From the NCBI RefSeq assembly GCF_002614725.1, contig NZ_MRZN01000021.1:1-43908 (forward strand): a DNA stretch of 43,908 nt, given 5' to 3'. Shown one piece after another: positions 1 through 7,985 of the stretch. A model generated the notes under the pieces. It was given only the letters and a program-made list of their open reading frames with translations. It had not been told where the DNA came from and did not search any database. Position numbers and translations under genes: made by a program. The DNA comes from Staphylococcus edaphicus (GTDB lineage: Bacteria > Bacillota > Bacilli > Staphylococcales > Staphylococcaceae). Numbering within the stretch: the first letter of the stretch is position 1; each line of letters opens with the position of its first letter.

Positions 1-63
1 AGAGACTACAGGCTCGAACCATACCCCAGGCAAGCATGCACGGTCAAAATCGTAAGATTTTAA
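1..63 (+). CDS. C-terminal end of an unidentified protein (cut by window edge)
   Basis: Frame 1 is open from the first base and ends at TAA 61-63, giving 20 residues that finish in VKIVRF. An intrinsic terminator starts 6 bases after the stop, which supports a real + strand gene ending here. The first 45 bases are noticeably richer in G+C than the rest of the window. I do not recognise the tail. The other two + frames also reach a stop nearby, so the frame choice rests on the terminator spacing and is only moderately secure. Confidence 0.45.
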   Translation, partial: RDYRLEPYPRQACTVKIVRF

Positions 64-69
64 ATATAA

Positions 70-106
70 AGAGGACTAACCCATAAAGGATTAGCCCTCT
101 TTTTTT
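70..106 (+). terminator. Intrinsic terminator of the upstream + strand gene
   Basis: A 10-bp stem (70-79 with 91-100, one A/C mismatch) is followed directly by a run of seven T, the canonical layout for + strand termination. Confidence 0.8.
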
Positions 107-133
107 GAGATTGGGTATTTATGTCCCAGCCTC
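107..133. repeat. Staphylococcal GAGGCTGGG-type hairpin repeat
   Basis: Arms 107-115 and 125-133 pair around a 9-base loop (GAGATTGGG with CCCAGCCTC, one mismatch and one G-T pair). Imperfect palindromes built on GAGG-TGGGA and TCCCA-CCTC are common intergenic elements in staphylococci. This copy follows directly after the terminator at 70-106. Confidence 0.5.
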
Positions 134-267
134 TTTAACAGTTACATCTGTAATAATTCGCTAAAATAAAATGAATTTTCTCTTTTTACTTAACTTACTA
201 TACTCAGATATCTACTAGAACTTGAACTTGAAAAAGTGATTTCTAGTCTTCTTGATTCATTTATAAT

Positions 268-2010
268 TTAGAAGAAACGTTTTACCGCCGTTGACATTGG
301 AGGAATTTCATCTAAATCTAATTTTTTATCTTCAGTAATAGATCTGTATGCCCATTTACCGTAGTTAATTGCTTCATCTTTAACAATTTTACCAGGTAAT
401 GGTGCTGCATTTGGATCAACATAAACATTGACAATAGTTGGTCTATCTTGTGCCATTGCTTCTTCTACTACTTCGTCTATTCTATTTGGGTCTTTAAGTG
501 TATAACCAACACCACCACAACTTTCAGCAAATTGTGCTAAATCTATGTCAGTGAAGTTGATTGCATATTCTAATTCACCAGCTGCTTGTTGTTCATATTT
601 AATAAATGATAGTTCTTGGTTATTTAATACAAATATAGTCATTGGTAAATCATATTGAACCGCTGTTGCAAAGTCCTGCATAACCATTTCAAATGCACCG
701 TCGCCAGCTATACCTACGACTTGACGATTTGGATAGGCACGTTTTGCTGCTATTGCACCTGGTAGTGCACAACCCATAGTACCTAACCAACTTGATACGA
801 TGAATTTATTATTCACAGTTAAATTTAAATAACGTGTTGACCAAACAGTAGACGTACCAACATCGATAGAGAAAATCGCATCATCTGTTCTCACTTGGTT
901 GATTGAATCCATTAAACGTTCTGGGCGAATTGGCGCACTTTCATCAGCTTTATCTTTGGCCATCCATGAATCCCAAGTTGCTTTTCTTTGTAATGTTTTA
1001 GTTAAGAAATCACGATCTTTCACATGTTTTGCATTATCTGTTAATTGTTGCAATGCTAATTTACTATCGCCAACAATACCTACATTTACATCAAAACGAT
1101 GTCCTATATTTTCTGGGTTTGTATCGATTTGAATTGCTTTAATATTTTTCTTAGGTAAATAGTCGACATATGGATAGTTTGTACCTACCATGATAAGTAA
1201 ATCGGCATCTTGAATCGTTTGGTAAGATACTTTAGTACCAATTTTACCTAAATTACCTAGGTTATAAGGATGTGCATCTGCTAAGATACCTTTGGCAGGT
1301 AAAGTAATGATTGACGGAATTTTAACCGCTTCAATAAATTCCTGCACTTCATCTTTAGCGTGTTTTGCACCTGTACCAATAATCATAACTGGGCGTTTAC
1401 TTTTATTAATTAACTTAGTAGCTTTTTTGATGCTACGTGGTTTTGGTGCAACACGTGCTGGTGGCGCTGTATCCACTGGTGTATTTGTTGTATCTTTCAC
1501 TTTGTTAGTTAATAAGTTATTTGGCAGAATTAAGACTGCAACGCCTTTTTGCTCATAAGCCGTACGAATCGCTTCATTAACAATGCCAAAAATGTCTTTA
1601 TCATTTTCAGAGATTTGACGGTTATAAACAGCCACATCATCTACCATTTTGCTAATATCTGTTTCTTGGAATGCTTTTGTACCTAGTGCAGTGCTATCTG
1701 TTTGTCCTGCTAAAATGAGTTGAGGCACGTTATCCATTTTTGCATCATACATACCATTTAATAGATGGACTACACCAGGACCACCGATACTTAACGCTAC
1801 ACCAATTTTTCCAGTTAATTTTGTGTAACTTGCAGCTGCTAAACTTGCTACTTCTTCATGACGCACATGAACAAATTCAATATTATCTCTTTCTGTTCTT
1901 AAACTATCTACTACTGCATCGATTGAATCGCCTGGAATACCATATAAATGATCTATATCCCATGCTTGTAGTGCTTTTACTAACGCTTCATTTGCTTTAA
2001 TTTTTGCCAT
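268..2010 (-). CDS. cidC: Pyruvate oxidase CidC (thiamine-diphosphate enzyme, acetate-forming)
   Basis: This 580-residue ThDP-dependent flavoenzyme oxidatively decarboxylates pyruvate to acetate and CO2 at the inner face of the membrane. It drives overflow acetate production and acidification in staphylococci. Visible features are the N-terminal ThDP glutamate region RHEE (E52-E53), a central FAD/domain-fold segment, and the ThDP/Mg motif GDG at 436-438 ending in NN at 463-464. The start is ATG 2010, 11 bases after GAAGGGAG. An in-frame TTG at 2031 overlaps that ribosome-binding site and is rejected. It lies 72 bases after cidB on the same strand, as in the known cidABC operon. The 3' neighbour across the terminator is on the other strand. 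Confidence 0.95.
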   Translation of the reverse strand: MAKIKANEALVKALQAWDIDHLYGIPGDSIDAVVDSLRTERDNIEFVHVRHEEVASLAAASYTKLTGKIGVALSIGGPGVVHLLNGMYDAKMDNVPQLILAGQTDSTALGTKAFQETDISKMVDDVAVYNRQISENDKDIFGIVNEAIRTAYEQKGVAVLILPNNLLTNKVKDTTNTPVDTAPPARVAPKPRSIKKATKLINKSKRPVMIIGTGAKHAKDEVQEFIEAVKIPSIITLPAKGILADAHPYNLGNLGKIGTKVSYQTIQDADLLIMVGTNYPYVDYLPKKNIKAIQIDTNPENIGHRFDVNVGIVGDSKLALQQLTDNAKHVKDRDFLTKTLQRKATWDSWMAKDKADESAPIRPERLMDSINQVRTDDAIFSIDVGTSTVWSTRYLNLTVNNKFIVSSWLGTMGCALPGAIAAKRAYPNRQVVGIAGDGAFEMVMQDFATAVQYDLPMTIFVLNNQELSFIKYEQQAAGELEYAINFTDIDLAQFAESCGGVGYTLKDPNRIDEVVEEAMAQDRPTIVNVYVDPNAAPLPGKIVKDEAINYGKWAYRSITEDKKLDLDEIPPMSTAVKRFF

Positions 2011-2082
2011 TGTAAAAATTACTCCCTTCAATATTTAAAACTATATTAAAAAACCATAAATCTTTTCAATAAATCTATACAT

Positions 2083-2769
2083 TTAGTATAAAAATAAAAT
2101 GAGTATTGGTAAGACGATTGAGCTTAACACTGCTGTTAATATCATACCAATTGAACTAAATGCGCCAGACTCAATGTCTATTTCTAATGCTTGCGCTGTT
2201 CCGAAAGCATGCGAAGCATTTCCATACGTCATCCCTTTAGCTATAGATGTTTTGAATCTTCCTAATCTTAATAGATAAGACCCTAGTATGCTACCAATTA
2301 AACCTGTAGTAATAATAAACATGACAGTCACCGTATCTACGCCACCAAGCTGATTTGATACTTCAATACCAACTGCAGCCGTTATTGATCTAGGCAACAT
2401 AGTCACAATGACTTCCTTTGAATAACCGAATAGTTTCAATATGCTATAAACGAACACAAAATTGAGCATAACTGCTGTGATGACACTGCTAAAAATAATG
2501 CTCGCATTTTGTAAGATTTTATGCCGATTCTGATAGAGTGGAAATGCTAAACAGACAACTGTACAATTTAGTAAATAATTAATCCACTGACCACCTATCA
2601 TATATTCCTGATAATCTACTTTAAATAATAAAAGTACGATAATGATGCCGATAGATGATATTAACGCTGGATTTAAAAATGGGGTGTTATATTTATCCTG
2701 TAACTTCTTTGCACCAATATACATAAGTACTGTTAATAAAATCATTATTAAAGCTTTGAATATTAACAT
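2083..2769 (-). CDS. cidB: CidB, LrgB-family membrane protein
   Basis: This 228-residue protein is almost entirely hydrophobic, with about six or more membrane segments and the normal length of the LrgB/CidB family. CidB acts with CidA in the holin-like Cid system, which influences murein hydrolase activity, autolysis and movement of overflow metabolites. Its ATG (2767-2769) directly follows the cidA TAG stop (2770-2772) with no intervening base, so translation is probably coupled to cidA. The highly conserved C-terminal part with a [10 protein letters not shown] segment is present (around residues 184-197), as expected for the family. Confidence 0.93.
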   Translation of the reverse strand: MLIFKALIMILLTVLMYIGAKKLQDKYNTPFLNPALISSIGIIIVLLLFKVDYQEYMIGGQWINYLLNCTVVCLAFPLYQNRHKILQNASIIFSSVITAVMLNFVFVYSILKLFGYSKEVIVTMLPRSITAAVGIEVSNQLGGVDTVTVMFIITTGLIGSILGSYLLRLGRFKTSIAKGMTYGNASHAFGTAQALEIDIESGAFSSIGMILTAVLSSIVLPILILFLY

Positions 2770-3156
2770 CTAATTTGTCTCATTCCCGTATCGTGCAGTT
2801 TTAACCATTTTTTCAGCGATAAATCCTGAAATTAAAGCTACACAACATGTACCAAGTATAATCATAGAGAAAAACAAAATGTAATTTATGTTAATAATTG
2901 GTGCGACATCCATAATTCCCACAACTGATGGTACAAAGAAAAATACCATTGTTGCTAGGAAAAAGTTAGAACCTTCACTCACCCATTTTGCTGGTATGAC
3001 CTTCAATTGAAGTAATAGGAAAAATAAAACCAACCCTACGATACTACCAGCGATTGGAATGTGTAACACACGTTGAATTACGCTACCAACATACGTAATC
3101 GCCATTATTAATAATATTTGAAGTAAAAATTTAATTACTCTTTTAGACAGTTGCAA
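2770..3156 (-). CDS. cidA: CidA, holin-like protein
   Basis: This 128-residue protein has four predicted membrane helices and a short charged C-terminus, the size and layout of CidA/LrgA holin-like proteins. It contains the family segments AGSIVGL and [12 protein letters not shown]. CidA is thought to oligomerise in the membrane and promote autolysis and programmed death, opposing LrgAB. The start is TTG at 3154-3156, seven bases after AAGGGTG. The ATG nearer the ribosome-binding site opens a frame that stops after six codons. It is the first gene of cidABC, and a candidate CidR site and promoter lie upstream (3196-3240). It differs at many positions from the S. aureus CidA I recall. Confidence 0.93.
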   Translation of the reverse strand: MQLSKRVIKFLLQILLIMAITYVGSVIQRVLHIPIAGSIVGLVLFFLLLQLKVIPAKWVSEGSNFFLATMVFFFVPSVVGIMDVAPIININYILFFSMIILGTCCVALISGFIAEKMVKTARYGNETN

Positions 3157-3195
3157 TAATCATCACCCTTAATCGCTTTATTCATTACATTACCT

Positions 3196-3240
3196 AGTAT
3201 AAGACGATATCTTATATAATAAAAATATTGATTTTCAATA
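3196..3240 (-). promoter_or_regulatory. cidABC promoter region with candidate CidR dyad
   Basis: On the minus strand a good -10 (TATACT, 3196-3201) has no convincing -35, as expected of an activator-dependent promoter. A perfect dyad TATTGA-N3-TCAATA lies at 3226-3240, centred about 44 bases upstream of the probable transcription start. It contains a T-N11-A pair typical of LysR-type operators. A similar dyad occurs in the cidR promoter. Assignment to CidR is inference. Confidence 0.5.
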
Positions 3241-3258
3241 GAACCTATTACTTTTATG

Positions 3259-3271
3259 AATGAAAGCGTTT
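3259..3271. promoter_or_regulatory. cre-like palindrome upstream of cidABC (one base short)
   Basis: TGAAAGCGTTTCA is a 13-base palindrome resembling a CcpA catabolite-responsive element, but it lacks one base of the 14-base consensus. It lies about 30 bases upstream of the CidR-type dyad. CcpA control of cid is known in S. aureus, so it may still be used. Confidence 0.35.
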
Positions 3272-3334
3272 CAACTCATTATTTTTATCTATGTATGACT
3301 ATAAGGCAATTCTATATAGGGATATAAATATGTT

Positions 3335-3378
3335 TAAAAAAGGACAGCCTTCTAAACTCAGTTAGAAATCACTGTCCT
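3335..3378 (-). terminator. Intrinsic terminator of cidR
   Basis: AGGACAG at 3341-3347 pairs with CTGTCCT at 3372-3378, and an inner TTCTAA/TTAGAA helix extends the stem. On the minus strand the stem is followed by a T-run (3336-3340). It separates cidR from cidABC. Confidence 0.75.
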
Positions 3379-3449
3379 CTGTATATGACTATGCTATTTT
3401 AAATCCTTTGAATTTCACGTTACTTTCATGCAGTTTTTTGATATAAAGT

Positions 3450-4325
3450 TTATAAACGCGCTTTCATAAATTCAATCCATTGCCTTGTCGCATGGCTTAA
3501 ATATTTATCTCGTTTCCATATAACACCTAATTCCCACCGCATACCAGGGTCGTCGAGTTTTATGTTTTTAAAACTACCATTTAATAAGTTAACAATATTC
3601 TCGGGCAGTATACTGACACCTAGATGTGCATTTAGCAGATTTTCAATAAAATTCCATTGTGAAATTTTTGAAATTGTATTTGGAATATAGCCAGCGTTTT
3701 TAGCCGCTTCAATAATTTTATCGTTTAAATAAAAGTCCTCATTAAATAAAATAAAATCCTCATCTTTAAGCATACTCATATCGACATGTTTAGAATTTGC
3801 TAAAGGATGTTCTTTATTTAACACTAGTCTTAAATCTTCTTGATACAACGTAATCGAGTGGAATATGGTTTTATCGACAGGTAAAGTCGTAATACCAATA
3901 TCAATTTCATCATTTATTAACTGCGTTTCTATCATCTTCCCACCATTTTCAACAAGGTTATACGTAACACCGGGGTACTTATGATGAAATTCACCAAGTA
4001 TATTTATGAATTTATTCATATTCATCACAGCCGATAATCCAATACTAATATGGCCCGTTTCTAATCCAAGTAAACTATTGATTTCTTTTGGTAAATCTTT
4101 ATACAAGGTGAGAATTTCTTTACACTTTTTATAAAATACTCTTCCCGCATCTGTTAGTACAAGTTGTCGCTTACTTCGATCAAACAGCACCATATCCAAC
4201 TCTTTTTCTAAATCTTTGATTGCTTTACTAATTGTTGGCTGGGCAATATATAAAGATTTCGAAGCATTTGTCATACTATTTTGATCAACCACTTCAACAA
4301 AGTACTTCATATGTTTAATGTCCAT
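3450..4325 (-). CDS. cidR: CidR, LysR-family regulator of cidABC
   Basis: This 291-residue LysR-type regulator has the usual length, an N-terminal winged helix-turn-helix (about residues 1-60, with SLYIAQPTISKAIKDLE as the recognition region) and a C-terminal periplasmic-binding-like effector domain. In S. aureus, CidR activates cidABC in response to excess glucose and acetate. The start is ATG 4325 behind GAGGAGTGG. It lies upstream of cidABC on the same strand but has its own terminator, so it is a separate unit. Its promoter contains a TTGAA-TT-TTCAA dyad similar to the one before cidA, suggesting autoregulation. Confidence 0.9.
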   Translation of the reverse strand: MDIKHMKYFVEVVDQNSMTNASKSLYIAQPTISKAIKDLEKELDMVLFDRSKRQLVLTDAGRVFYKKCKEILTLYKDLPKEINSLLGLETGHISIGLSAVMNMNKFINILGEFHHKYPGVTYNLVENGGKMIETQLINDEIDIGITTLPVDKTIFHSITLYQEDLRLVLNKEHPLANSKHVDMSMLKDEDFILFNEDFYLNDKIIEAAKNAGYIPNTISKISQWNFIENLLNAHLGVSILPENIVNLLNGSFKNIKLDDPGMRWELGVIWKRDKYLSHATRQWIEFMKARL

Positions 4326-4361
4326 GTACCCACTCCTCTTTGCAAATAGTCAATACTATTT

Positions 4362-4389
4362 AGTATACGTTGAATTTTCAATATTTCAA
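4362..4389 (-). promoter_or_regulatory. cidR promoter with internal dyad
   Basis: On the minus strand, TTGAAA (4384-4389) is followed 16 bases later by TATACT (4362-4367), a good vegetative promoter. The dyad TTGAA-TT-TTCAA (4370-4381) sits inside the spacer, where a bound protein would block polymerase. It shares the TTTTCAATA core with the cidA-side dyad. Confidence 0.5.
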
Positions 4390-4448
4390 TATAGCTTTAT
4401 TACTGCGTTATATTGTATTTACAATTCCATTCTCTTAGTTTACTAATT

Positions 4449-4487
4449 AAAAACTGGTGACAGCGTGTATAAACGCGTTACCAGTTT
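4449..4487 (-). terminator. Intrinsic terminator after the NhaC-type antiporter
   Basis: The stem pairs 4451-4466 with 4473-4487 (AAACTGGT.AC.GCGT, one mismatch and one bulge) and is followed by TTTTTAATT on the minus strand. Confidence 0.7.
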
Positions 4488-4514
4488 CCAAATATACATT
4501 ATTTTACTTTATAG

Positions 4515-5999
4515 CTAAGCCAAGTCTGCATCACTTGCTTGTTTCTGTGTGTGCTGTTCCGTTTCACTGCCATTTTCAATTTCTTGTTCGCTCAATTTGA
4601 TAATTTTAAAACCGATGTATCCAAATATAATCGATATTATCGGTACGGTATAATTTAATATCGCAAAAGGTGCATATTCTATAACAGAAACACCCAAAGT
4701 AGAAGCAATAAATACACCACACGTATTCCATGGTACAAATACCGATGTTAAGGTACCACCATCTTCCAGCGCTCTCGACAGATTCTTAGGATGTAGTTGC
4801 TTCTCTTTAAAAGCATTTATATACATGCGAGATGGTACGATAATTGATATGTATTGCTCTGAACAGGTAACATTCGTTCCGATACACGATACAATGACAG
4901 ATGCTATGAGTGTACCAGTAGATTTTGCAACTCTAAGCACTTGTGTAATCAATGCTGATAACATGCCTGAATATTCTAATACACCGCCAAACGTCATTGC
5001 TACTAATGTTAATGAAATGGTATAAAACATGGATTCTAACCCGCCACGATTGAATAATTCATCTACAAGTTTATTGCCAGATTCAATCGTATAACCTGTT
5101 TGCAATGCTGTTAATGCCTCGGTAATTGTACCACCTTGAACAAAAATTTGTGCAAAAAAGCCTAGCACAATGCCCATACAGATTGCAGGTATCGCCGGCA
5201 CCTTTAATATAACCAACGCAATAACAATTACAGGAATTAATAGTAACCAAGGTGTAATTAAAAAGTTATTTTGCATGGTATCTAAAATAGCATTTATATT
5301 TTTTGTGTCAAAATGTTTTGTTCCAAAGCGTTGACCAATAATAAAAAATGCGATAAGCGATATGACTAAAGCTGGTATCGTCGTGTAGAACATGTGTTTA
5401 ATATGTTCAAATAAATTCACGCCTGTTAAGCCAGAAGCTAAATTAGTAGTGTCAGAAAGTGGGCTCATTTTATCACCAAAATATGCGCCACAAATAACTG
5501 CGCCTGCGACCATTCCAGGTGAAATCCCCATACTGATACCAATGCCCATAGATGCTACACCTACAGTTGCCATCGTTGACCAACTACTTCCAATGGCTAA
5601 CGCAACAATCCCACACAAGATAATGACAACTACTAAAAAATAGCTTGGGTCTATTAATTGCAGTCCATAATAAATCATAGTCGCCACGACGCCACTACCA
5701 ATCCACGAACCGATTACTAACCCTACTAGTATAATGATGACAATTGCTGGTAACGCATGTCGTATCCCCTTATACATCATTTCTTCTACTTCGCTAAATT
5801 CATAACCATGTAACATCGTCACTAAAATAGCGATAGCCGTGCCAATTAATAAAGGAATATGTGGTTCTTTCTCTAGGACAGCCACCGTAAAAAGCATAGC
5901 GACAATCATCGTTGTTAAAGTGAAAACTGCTGAACTGAAACCCAACTTCTTTTTCGTTCTGTGTCTACTACTGTTTTTAGTTTTTCTACTAAAAATCAT
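4515..5999 (-). CDS. NhaC-family Na+/H+ antiporter-type transporter
   Basis: This 494-residue integral membrane protein has about 11-12 hydrophobic segments and the family pattern GSSWSTMATVG followed by GAYFGDKMSPLSDTTNLAS (about residues 135-195). That pattern is shared by NhaC, MleN and related sodium-coupled exchangers. It may exchange Na+ for H+, or couple an organic acid such as malate/lactate as in MleN; the sequence does not decide. The start is ATG 5999 behind AAAGGAGGTG. An in-frame ATG at 6026 lies upstream of that ribosome-binding site and is rejected. It is monocistronic with its own terminator. A CcpA site is built into its promoter, so carbon-source repression is likely and slightly favours a metabolic substrate. 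Confidence 0.85.
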   Translation of the reverse strand: MIFSRKTKNSSRHRTKKKLGFSSAVFTLTTMIVAMLFTVAVLEKEPHIPLLIGTAIAILVTMLHGYEFSEVEEMMYKGIRHALPAIVIIILVGLVIGSWIGSGVVATMIYYGLQLIDPSYFLVVVIILCGIVALAIGSSWSTMATVGVASMGIGISMGISPGMVAGAVICGAYFGDKMSPLSDTTNLASGLTGVNLFEHIKHMFYTTIPALVISLIAFFIIGQRFGTKHFDTKNINAILDTMQNNFLITPWLLLIPVIVIALVILKVPAIPAICMGIVLGFFAQIFVQGGTITEALTALQTGYTIESGNKLVDELFNRGGLESMFYTISLTLVAMTFGGVLEYSGMLSALITQVLRVAKSTGTLIASVIVSCIGTNVTCSEQYISIIVPSRMYINAFKEKQLHPKNLSRALEDGGTLTSVFVPWNTCGVFIASTLGVSVIEYAPFAILNYTVPIISIIFGYIGFKIIKLSEQEIENGSETEQHTQKQASDADLA

Positions 6000-6021
6000 A
6001 GCCACCTCCTTTGTTAATAAA

Positions 6022-6050
6022 ATCATACTTTAAATCGGAAGCGCTTTCAA
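6022..6050 (-). promoter_or_regulatory. Promoter with embedded CcpA (cre) site
   Basis: On the minus strand, TTGAAA (6045-6050) and TATGAT (6022-6027) are 17 bases apart, a strong sigma-A promoter. The element TGAAAGCGCTTCCG (6036-6049) overlaps the -35 and spacer and fits the relaxed cre consensus at all but the last base. The start codon of the antiporter gene is 22 bases beyond the -10. Confidence 0.65.
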
Positions 6051-6287
6051 AACTTTGTTTATGATTCACTTCTATATTTTATTTTCATTTTCACTTCGGG
6101 CAATTCATACTATCTTATTGATAAAAAATGATTTTTAGCTATATTTTCATTTCAATATTACATTACAGTTGTATGGCATATATTTCTAACTTGTTAAAGT
6201 TTTTTGTATTAATTGTTTAATATATTGTACTTTTTACATCCCCACTTTATTATAATTATATAATTTAAAAATGTCTGGAGCGTATGT

Positions 6288-6719
6288 ATGACTATTAAAA
6301 AGAAATTAGTAAATGTATTTATTGCTACTACGGTTTTAATGACAGGAACAGTAACTTTTCAATCCATTAACGAAACTAAAACGACTGATGCCGCTGTTAA
6401 CTATTACAATAAAAATCAATGTACATGGTATGTATTTAAAAAACGTGCTAGTGTAGGAAAGCCTGTGCCAAACGGTTGGGGAAATGCTAAATATTGGTAT
6501 AGCAAAGCTAAAAATGCCGGTTATCGTGTAGGTAAGAAGCCAGCAAAACGTGCTGTCATGCAATCGACATCTGGTGCTTATGGTCACGTGGCGTACGTAG
6601 AAACCGTTTATAATAATGGCAGTATTAAAGTCTCTGAATATAATTACAATCGTCCTTTAGCATACGGTACTAGAGTCTTAAGTAAAGCCACAGCAGCAAA
6701 ACATCATTATATTTACTAA
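6288..6719 (+). CDS. Secreted CHAP-domain cell-wall hydrolase (SsaA-like)
   Basis: This 143-residue exported protein has a lysine-rich N-terminus (KKK at 4-6), a hydrophobic core and a likely signal-peptidase site after TTDAA (about residue 36). The mature part is a bare CHAP amidase/peptidase domain: catalytic Cys in NQCTWYV (C45), His in AYGHVAY (H100) and Glu in YVETV (E104). Staphylococcal CHAP proteins of the SsaA type cleave peptidoglycan peptides or act as secretory antigens. There is no LysM or SH3b wall-binding domain, so it resembles the short single-domain members. The start is ATG 6288 behind a weak TGGAG. A bidirectional terminator separates it from convergent drp35. S. aureus has a similar gene near mvaA. 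Confidence 0.9.
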   Translation: MTIKKKLVNVFIATTVLMTGTVTFQSINETKTTDAAVNYYNKNQCTWYVFKKRASVGKPVPNGWGNAKYWYSKAKNAGYRVGKKPAKRAVMQSTSGAYGHVAYVETVYNNGSIKVSEYNYNRPLAYGTRVLSKATAAKHHYIY

Positions 6720-6750
6720 ATTTCTATCATAAAGCATCATACACAAAATA

Positions 6751-6786
6751 AACGCCAATTCATTTGATACGAAGTTGGCGTTTTTA
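6751..6786. terminator. Bidirectional terminator between the CHAP gene and drp35
   Basis: AACGCCAA (6751-6758) pairs with TTGGCGTT (6775-6782), followed by TTTTTA on the + strand and GTTTATTTT on the minus strand. Confidence 0.75.
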
Positions 6787-6792
6787 TATACA

Positions 6793-7767
6793 TTAATGAA
6801 ATTGATAACTATGGTGACCTTGGGCAAAACCTTTCACACTGTAAATCCAGGAACCGCCATTATTTTCAATGTCATTAGCACAAATAATAAGCTGATCTGT
6901 CCCTGGAATAAAAGCTGGATGGGTTGATCTTAGCATGTGACCTTGATCACGTCCGGGCATTAGTATTTGGCCAATTGGTGCTCCTTTTTTGTTAAATACG
7001 AGAACTTTACCTTGTCCATACATAGCAACATATACATTGTCATCACTATCAATGCAGCATGAATCTGGACCTTCATGACCCGTAAAATAGTATGGAATTG
7101 AGGCACCGAATGGCGCAATGGTTACACCATCATCTAATAAATCTATGCGATGTAAACGATTGGCATTGGTCTCTGTAACCCATAATGTCTTCTCATCTGT
7201 ACTTAACGCGACACCATTAGCAACTGCAAGATGTTGAATCACAGGCGTAATCGTTTTATAGTCTGGAGATACATAGTAAACGCCACCTTTAGGATTGGTT
7301 GAATACCCACGAAAATCCGTAAAATAAAACCCTCCTTTGCTATCAAAGACTAAGTCATCAATACAATATTCAGTAGCAATATCTAAAACAATATCTTGTA
7401 GATAATTACCCTCTGCATCTACAGTAAAGATACCCCCTGTGCTTTCAAAATCACCTAAATAGCACACAAATAGGCGACCATCTTTATGAATTTTAACAGC
7501 TGCTGGATTTTGTTTTTTCGATTTAAATAATTCAGTTACGTTTTTATCAGGTAATGCCACATGAAAAATCGTACCTCCAAATACTTCGCAAAGGAGCAAG
7601 TTTCCTTCTCTATCAAAACATAAGCCTTCTAATTGTAATCCTTGTTTAGAAATTTCTAACCATGGTACTGCCGTTACCGTAAGTAGTTGCTTTTCATGTG
7701 CTGGCATAGGCACAACACTATTTTCTCCATCTTTATATGCCAATACTGGCAATTCATTAGAATTCAT
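6793..7767 (-). CDS. drp35: Drp35 lactonase (drug-responsive protein)
   Basis: This 324-residue cytosolic six-bladed beta-propeller lactonase of the SMP-30/gluconolactonase type matches the S. aureus Drp35 I recall along its length. Shared signature stretches include [43 protein letters not shown] and [13 protein letters not shown]. Drp35 is a calcium-dependent lactonase induced by cell-wall-active antibiotics and membrane damage; its physiological substrate is unknown. The start is ATG 7767 behind GGGGTGGAG. It is a single-gene unit on the minus strand. A TATAAT -10 lies about 55 bases upstream, but I could not identify a cell-wall-stress operator. Confidence 0.95.
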   Translation of the reverse strand: MNSNELPVLAYKDGENSVVPMPAHEKQLLTVTAVPWLEISKQGLQLEGLCFDREGNLLLCEVFGGTIFHVALPDKNVTELFKSKKQNPAAVKIHKDGRLFVCYLGDFESTGGIFTVDAEGNYLQDIVLDIATEYCIDDLVFDSKGGFYFTDFRGYSTNPKGGVYYVSPDYKTITPVIQHLAVANGVALSTDEKTLWVTETNANRLHRIDLLDDGVTIAPFGASIPYYFTGHEGPDSCCIDSDDNVYVAMYGQGKVLVFNKKGAPIGQILMPGRDQGHMLRSTHPAFIPGTDQLIICANDIENNGGSWIYSVKGFAQGHHSYQFH

Positions 7768-7881
7768 AAAATCTCCACCCCTTTTTCAATCATTCACTTT
7801 ATAATTATATGCGAGATAATTCATAAAATAAATTAATACCAATGGCAACCTTTATACATCTAAAAATTTTCAAAACACGCT

Positions 7882-7929
7882 AAAAAACACCTTTACACTA
7901 AATTTGCCAATTTAAGCTTAAAGGTGTTT
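7882..7929 (-). terminator. Intrinsic terminator of the thiolase-mvaA operon
   Basis: An 11-bp perfect stem (7885-7895 with 7919-7929) closes a loop with a small AAATT/AATTT hairpin. On the minus strand it is followed by a T-run (7882-7887). Confidence 0.75.
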
Positions 7930-7985
7930 ATATTACATAGGTCCTGACTACATTTTTATCATGTACCTATCTCCGCGTATTTATT

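Noticed and set aside
2011..2031. Upstream TTG start for cidC (seven extra residues)
   Set aside because: The TTG codon overlaps the GAAGGGAG ribosome-binding site that serves ATG 2010.
6180..6287. WalR boxes upstream of the CHAP gene
   Set aside because: Several TGT-rich hexamers occur, but no pair fits TGTWAH-N5-TGTWAH; spacings are 3, 6 or 7.
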